From a virus: a stretch of 55,437 nucleotides of DNA. Location of the stretch: the IMG/VR virus record IMGVR_UViG_3300030451_002683, positions 48,061 to 103,497 of that record; one strand, written 5' to 3'. This document shows positions 52,576 through 55,437 of the stretch, one piece after another (the stretch's first letter is position 1; every line of letters begins with the position of its first letter). The notes under the pieces were generated by a model. It saw only the letters and a program-made list of their open reading frames with translations, was not told the DNA's origin and did not search any database. The position numbers and the translations under genes were made by a program.

Positions 52576-52733
52576 CACTTATTTTAGGCAACTTTTAAAA
52601 ATTGTAGCATTTTGGTATGTGGTCTTATATATATACCCTACCCTATCGGGTAGATTTTCAAAACGAAAATTAGGTTATTTTTGAATTAAAAAATATGATT
52701 ATGACTTAATAATAAACTAAAAGGAGAAAAATT
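52576..52733. promoter_or_regulatory. Divergent intergenic region between the late and early arms
   Basis: AT-rich region between the leftward and rightward transcription units. It holds a hairpin CTACCC-TATC-GGGTAG near 52649-52664, directly followed by ATTTTC-AAAAC-GAAAAT. Several TATAAT-like hexamers lie toward the rightward gene (for example TATGAT at ~52698), but no single early promoter is convincing. An AAGGAGA ribosome binding site ends the region. Confidence 0.4.
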
Positions 52734-53033
52734 ATGTCAATAGGTTTAATTAAGAAAACTTCAGCTCATAAGATTCTATCTGCTGAGTATGAAAGGACTT
52801 TAACTAAGATGTTTAAAGAGTTAGCAGTTGCTGGTACTAAGTCTGGTTGGGACCCTGTATTCAGAACTCAAACTCCATCACAAAGACAAGTGTTGCAGAA
52901 GTGGTCTACTCACTTCCAGGTGTTGGTTAACATAGCAGCCAAGCATAATTTAGAGTTGCTTGATCCAACAACTGAGGCATTAGACTCACTTGGTGAGGAA
53001 TTGTCTGAAGTTGATGAAATGCTGGGTACTTAA
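52734..53033 (+). CDS. Small early hypothetical protein (99 aa)
   Basis: The ATG at 52734 follows AAAGGAGAAA. The product is helical with a basic first half and an acidic end (G-E-E-L-S-E-V-D-E-M-L). It is the first gene of the rightward arm, directly opposite the late operon, a usual position for an early host-takeover or regulatory protein. No family recognised. Confidence 0.7.
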   Translation: MSIGLIKKTSAHKILSAEYERTLTKMFKELAVAGTKSGWDPVFRTQTPSQRQVLQKWSTHFQVLVNIAAKHNLELLDPTTEALDSLGEELSEVDEMLGT

Positions 53034-53144
53034 TACCTGGCATTTTGTCTTCTTTTACTAATTAATGATACATTATAGTGTATACAGTGTATATATGTGT
53101 ATGATACTGCTTTTTACACAAACTGAAGAATCATGCTAGTATCA

Positions 53145-53173
53145 TTGCGTGTATGCCTGTATGCATTATATAT
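53145..53173 (+). promoter_or_regulatory. Possible promoter before the tRNA-like region
   Basis: TTGCGT (53145-53150), a 17-base spacer and ATATAT (53168-53173) fit a loose sigma70 promoter about 20 bases before the first tRNA-like sequence. The surrounding DNA is full of TATA-like strings, so confidence is low. Confidence 0.25.
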
Positions 53174-53195
53174 ATAAACTTATACCAAACATTAT

Positions 53196-53268
53196 TGCGG
53201 GACATCAAGGTGATGAACACGGTCTCATAAGCCGAGTCTGGTCAGTTCGATTCTGACTCCCGCTTCCA
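53196..53268 (+). tRNA. tRNA-like sequence, CAT anticodon (Met/Ile type), CCA encoded
   Basis: A perfect T-arm GTCAG-TTCGATT-CTGAC is followed by a 7-base acceptor 3' strand, one discriminator base and an encoded CCA. GCGGGA pairs with TCCCGC; the first acceptor pair is U1.U72, unpaired. The D-arm is short (TCA-AGGTGA-TGA). The anticodon loop CTCATAA gives CAT, over a stem ACGGT/GCCGA that has an A.A mismatch and a G.U pair. It is shorter (73 with CCA) and weaker than a typical tRNA, so it may be a degenerate Met/Ile tRNA or a tRNA mimic. Confidence 0.55.
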
Positions 53269-53601
53269 ATTAATAGTAATATACTGTATAGCGAGTGTTC
53301 GAGGCACTTTCTGGACAAAAGGGAGCGAAAGACTCACTAAACTAAGTCTACAGTAATGTTCCACCCCGACCTATGAGATGGGCTATATCAGAGTCATGAA
53401 CTGAGTTGTACTGTATTAGTGCTGGTCTATCTCATTAAAGTATTAAAATTGCAGAGTGATTGATACTAAGTAGGCCAAGAGCTGAACAGTAAGGTATAGC
53501 TATTGTGCGTACCGACAATCATGCTAGCAAACTCTGCAATAAACATTCTTTCTGACGAGTTAGAATCCTCTTACTGATTGAACGATAACAGTAAGTTGTA
53601 T

Positions 53602-53695
53602 CGCGGAGTAGAGCAGTCAGGAATAAGATAAGCTATCTTATGTAGCTCGCTGGTGTAATAGCCAGAGGTCAGGGGTTCGAATCCCCTCTCCGCTA
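53602..53695 (+). tRNA. Initiator-tRNA-like sequence with D-loop hairpin insertion and aberrant anticodon loop
   Basis: It follows the bacterial initiator pattern: acceptor CGCGGAG with CTCCGCT (first pair C1.U72 open, as initiators require), then TA, D-stem GAGC/GCTC (A11:U24, an initiator hallmark), variable loop AGGTC, and a perfect T-arm AGGGG-TTCGAAT-CCCCT. Two things are abnormal. A perfect 8-bp hairpin ATAAGATA-AGC-TATCTTAT (53623-53641) is inserted in the D-loop, and the anticodon loop has only six bases (GTAATA) over a CTGGT/GCCAG stem, so no normal CAU anticodon exists. CCA is not encoded. It may be a decayed tRNA or one reshaped for another role. Confidence 0.55.
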
Positions 53696-53808
53696 TAACT
53701 AACACAGTACGAGTGGTAATGAAGACAGACCACTAAAATCTAAGATGCGAAAGCCTTTGTCAATAAAGATAATAAATTTGAGAGTTATGATGCAGGATTG
53801 ATCACCTG

Positions 53809-54018
53809 TTGAGTAACGCTGTGAAACCTGTAGAGCATTCTGATAAGGAGTGTGCAGGTAAACTGTTAGAGGTAGTGCTCGCTGTAACATCAAGTGGTGT
53901 TATAGAACTAGTAGAAGCTAGAACAGTTGTTGTGCCAAAAAAGATAAGGGAATCCTTATCCAGTGGGTGTATACGTCTAGAAATAGACACTGAATACGGT
54001 AAGCAGGACTTACAATAA
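53809..54018 (+). CDS. Doubtful small ORF within the non-coding tract (69 aa)
   Basis: An open frame from TTG 53809 (or GTG 53821) to TAA 54018. The translation looks protein-like (V-V-L-A-V-T-S-S-G-V-I-E-L-V-E-A-R; I-R-L-E-I-D-T-E-Y-G), with plausible strands, but neither start has a Shine-Dalgarno and the codon use is GC-richer than that of the neighbours. It could be real or a chance frame in a structured RNA. Confidence 0.33.
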   Translation: MSNAVKPVEHSDKECAGKLLEVVLAVTSSGVIELVEARTVVVPKKIRESLSSGCIRLEIDTEYGKQDLQ

Positions 54019-54205
54019 AACAGATACACTATTTAGTCTATGGTTTAACTAACCATGTGCGGCGATCTATCGAGCTCCCAGCTCATTGGAGATAGAAATA
54101 GCATACTTGATCACTCTTGTAGACGAAACACTGCCGTTAAAGATGGTAACATGCGGGTGTCCCCAGTCCCGCCACAACTCAAATAACTTTAATAGAGGAG
54201 TAGTT

Positions 54206-54649
54206 ATGAATAAATATACTTGTGTATTATGTGGTGATGAACAATATGATTTAGGAAATAACCCAAAACCATTAATGTCTAGTGGTAAATGTTGTGATAA
54301 ATGTGATATGATATTTGTAACACCAGCTAGACTACTAGGTTTTGACACATTAGATGAACAATTTAAATTTATGGATGACTCAATAGATGAGCTACCTAAC
54401 TTTGTAATTAAGCATCAAGATAAGGTTTATAAATATGTTAATAGTGATTTTATAAACAAAGAATGGACTGGTAATGAGTATGAGGCTGAGCTTGAAGAAC
54501 TTTATGATGAGTGGGTAAATCACAAACCTATATCTAAAAAAGAGCAGCATGATACATTGTGCAAGGCTCTAGATAATGCTATTGAGAATGAATACTTTGA
54601 GGCAGCATCTAAAATACATAAAAGAATAAAAGAATTGGAGAGCTTATGA
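54206..54649 (+). CDS. Zinc-finger protein with C-terminal UVR motif (147 aa)
   Basis: The ATG at 54206 follows AGAGGAG and is preferred over upstream in-frame starts. Residues ~6-33 hold C-V-L-C ... C-C-D-K-C, a rubredoxin-like zinc knuckle. Residues ~113-145 (L-C-K-A-L-D-N-A-I-E-N-E-Y-F-E-A-A-S-K-I-H-K-R-I-K-E-L) match the UVR helical hairpin found in UvrB/UvrC and in some protein-arginine kinase activators and ClpC-binding McsA-type proteins. The zinc-plus-UVR combination is reminiscent of McsA. It may contact a host protease or repair complex. Confidence 0.62.
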   Translation: MNKYTCVLCGDEQYDLGNNPKPLMSSGKCCDKCDMIFVTPARLLGFDTLDEQFKFMDDSIDELPNFVIKHQDKVYKYVNSDFINKEWTGNEYEAELEELYDEWVNHKPISKKEQHDTLCKALDNAIENEYFEAASKIHKRIKELESL

Positions 54650-54810
54650 ACATAGATAGAATAATTAACAATCTTTTAGAAGATCTTGGTGGTACTATTT
54701 GTAAAATATGTTATAAAGAATGGCATCACAAGAGTAATGTTGTTTGTTTAAGCTGTGAAGAAGCTGCTGAAGAATGTTTGAGAGTAGAGAGTGAGGAGAT
54801 TGATCTATAG
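54646..54810 (+). CDS. Small zinc-binding protein (54 aa)
   Basis: The ATG at 54646 overlaps the previous stop (ATGA) with GGAG upstream. It contains C-K-I-C (residues ~19-22) and C-L-S-C (~34-37) with H-H between, a four-cysteine zinc ribbon, then an acidic tail. Its stop codon lies within a 9-bp stem. Function unknown; coupling with the UVR-motif gene suggests they act together. Confidence 0.65.
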   Translation: MNIDRIINNLLEDLGGTICKICYKEWHHKSNVVCLSCEEAAEECLRVESEEIDL

Positions 54811-54933
54811 GAGTATGACAAGTGCTCAAAACAGCTATAGATCTTTTACAACACCCATCATCGATAGTACTACACTAAGGGCTTAGGCCTGTTGGTGGGT
54901 GTTAAACTTTAAAATTTAAACTTAGGAGGAATA
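54811..54933 (+). ncRNA. Structured intergenic element 6
   Basis: GATCTATAG (54802-54810, including the upstream stop) pairs perfectly with CTATAGATC (54835-54843), followed by TTTT. AACACCCATCA (54850-54860) pairs with TGGTGGGTGTT (54893-54903) over 11 bp with one G.U. The first stem could be a weak terminator; the second resembles the closing stems of the other early-arm elements. Confidence 0.5.
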
Positions 54934-55173
54934 ATGAACTATAAACAATTTAAATATGATGATTCAATAATGCAAAGTGTAACTGTTGGTAATATTGTAG
55001 ATGCCCTTAAACAATGTATTGAAAGCCCTGAAAAGCTTGAAGATTGTGCTTATTTTATAATAACTACAAGAAATACAGCTATGAACAGAGGTGTAAGTAG
55101 GAAGGCTAATACAAAAAAGACAACAGTTGACAAAAAAATACAAAAAGTTATGCAATCAAAGGAGGATAAATAA
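54934..55173 (+). CDS. Small hypothetical protein (79 aa)
   Basis: The ATG at 54934 follows TTAGGAGG. The first half is mixed alpha/beta, and the second half is basic (R-K-A-N-T-K-K-T-T-V-D-K-K-I-Q-K). The stop overlaps the start of the gene that crosses the contig join. Function unknown. Confidence 0.65.
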   Translation: MNYKQFKYDDSIMQSVTVGNIVDALKQCIESPEKLEDCAYFIITTRNTAMNRGVSRKANTKKTTVDKKIQKVMQSKEDK

Positions 55174-55437
55174 TGGGATTTGATTTGAGTGGTATGAACC
55201 CTAAAATACACAAACATGAGTCTGAATACAAGTATTTTAAAGAAGATAGTGAATTGTGGAAAGATGAGAACAAAGAAAAACGTAAAAAGTATTTTCAAGA
55301 CATGGAAAGGTATCATGAAGACAATCCAGGTGTGTATTTTCGTAATAATGTGTGGTGGTGGAGGCCATTATGGTCATTTGTGTGCAATAATTGTGATTTT
55401 ATGACAGAAGAACAGTTTACAGCTGGTTCTTTCAATG
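55173..55437 (+). CDS. Hypothetical protein, N-terminal part (gene spans the contig ends)
   Basis: The ATG at 55173 overlaps the stop of the preceding gene (TAATG) and has a GGAGG 12 bases upstream. The frame runs off the right end and continues in register from base 1 to the stop at 312, giving a 165-aa protein when the circle is closed. The N-terminal half is charged (many Lys/Glu) and is followed by a Trp-rich stretch with WWW, RPLW and CNNC, possibly a metal or nucleic-acid binding patch. I do not recognise a family with a known function. It is in the rightward early operon. Confidence 0.85.
   Translation, partial: MGFDLSGMNPKIHKHESEYKYFKEDSELWKDENKEKRKKYFQDMERYHEDNPGVYFRNNVWWWRPLWSFVCNNCDFMTEEQFTAGSFN
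55359..55437. repeat. Terminal direct repeat, right copy
   Basis: Right copy of the 79-bp terminal repeat, identical to bases 1-79 except for G at 55415. See the left copy for what it implies about circularity. Confidence 0.9.

Larger units (their letters stand above)
53034..54205 (+). ncRNA. Long non-coding, highly structured tract with tRNA-like elements
   Basis: About 1.17 kb with little coding sequence. Beside the two tRNA-like elements it contains many stems: TACTGTA/TACAGTA (53282-53288, 53349-53355), a T-arm-like GAGTG-TTCGAGG-CACTT (53293-53309), ATGAGAT/ATCTCAT (53373-53379, 53429-53435), TTGCAGAGT/ACTCTGCAA (53449-53457, 53531-53539), AGTGGT/ACCACT (53712-53717, 53729-53734), ATGGTT/AACCAT (54040-54045, 54051-54056) and GCGGG/CCCGC (54153-54157, 54168-54172). 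GACC/GGTC (53368-53371, 53424-53427) crosses the ATGAGAT stem in pseudoknot order. Base composition is less AT-rich than the flanks. It may be a cluster of tRNA-derived or other functional RNAs. Confidence 0.5.

Noticed and set aside
53293-53309. tRNA around the T-arm-like hairpin
   Set aside because: The following seven bases have no complementary acceptor strand upstream.
53449-53539. Third tRNA closed by TTGCAGAGT/ACTCTGCAA
   Set aside because: The outer stem would fit an acceptor, but no T-arm precedes the 3' strand and no D-arm is present.
53802-54029. Leftward 75-aa ORF opposite the doubtful 69-aa frame
   Set aside because: No start signal, and Ser/Thr/Leu-rich antisense composition.
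1-55437. CRISPR array
   Set aside because: No regularly spaced direct repeats with unique spacers were found; repeats are fibre-coding or terminal.
1-55437. Integrase, excisionase or attachment site
   Set aside because: No tyrosine or serine recombinase motif and no att-like repeats were seen; the terminal repeat is explained by circularity.

Overview
The window is one essentially complete, AT-rich phage genome. The first 79 bases recur as the last 79 with a single silent A/G difference, so it is a circular or circularly permuted map of about 55,358 bp cut inside one gene. Terminase, P22-type portal, scaffold, capsid, neck, nozzle-like and fibre genes are present with very large internal virion proteins. 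No tape measure, sheath or integrase is visible, which suggests a short-tailed (podovirus-like), non-integrating phage of a bacterium. Strong AGGAGG-type ribosome binding sites and bacterial tRNA-like sequences support a bacterial host; the host itself cannot be named.

Rightward (presumed early) arm, about 52.7 kb through the contig join to 10.9 kb: a ~1.1 kb non-coding tract with two tRNA-like sequences, small zinc-finger and UVR-motif proteins, then a module that looks like a complete ubiquitin-like conjugation pathway: a ThiS/MoaD-like modifier ending GG-DQ, an E2-like protein, a radical SAM (spore photoproduct lyase-like) enzyme, a small companion, a JAMM peptidase and an E1/ThiF enzyme. 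ERF recombinase, an SSB-like protein, a primase-helicase, a winged-helix protein and a PD-(D/E)XK-like nuclease follow. No DNA polymerase is seen. The modules are separated by non-coding elements that each contain nested or long-range RNA stems.

Leftward (late) arm, 52.5 kb down to 10.9 kb: a 58-aa protein, small and large terminase, portal, scaffold, capsid, neck proteins, GH24 lysozyme, two holin candidates, a metallophosphoesterase, small proteins, a nozzle-like protein, a 2034-aa fibre and a block of internal virion proteins. That block includes a 3026-aa protein whose residues 2100-2147 resemble the catalytic barrel of cellular RNA polymerase beta-prime (R-x-P ... hNPL ... GDYDVD), so it is probably a virion-carried RNA polymerase. 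A 29-bp motif lies upstream of both the late operon and this internal-protein block and is the best late-promoter candidate.

Inferred working model: the giant polymerase enters with the DNA and transcribes early genes; the ubiquitin-like module tags or untags host or phage proteins; replication relies on a phage primase-helicase, SSB and annealase with host polymerase; late genes are read leftward from at least two promoters. The two arms converge at 10.89 kb with overlapping stop codons.
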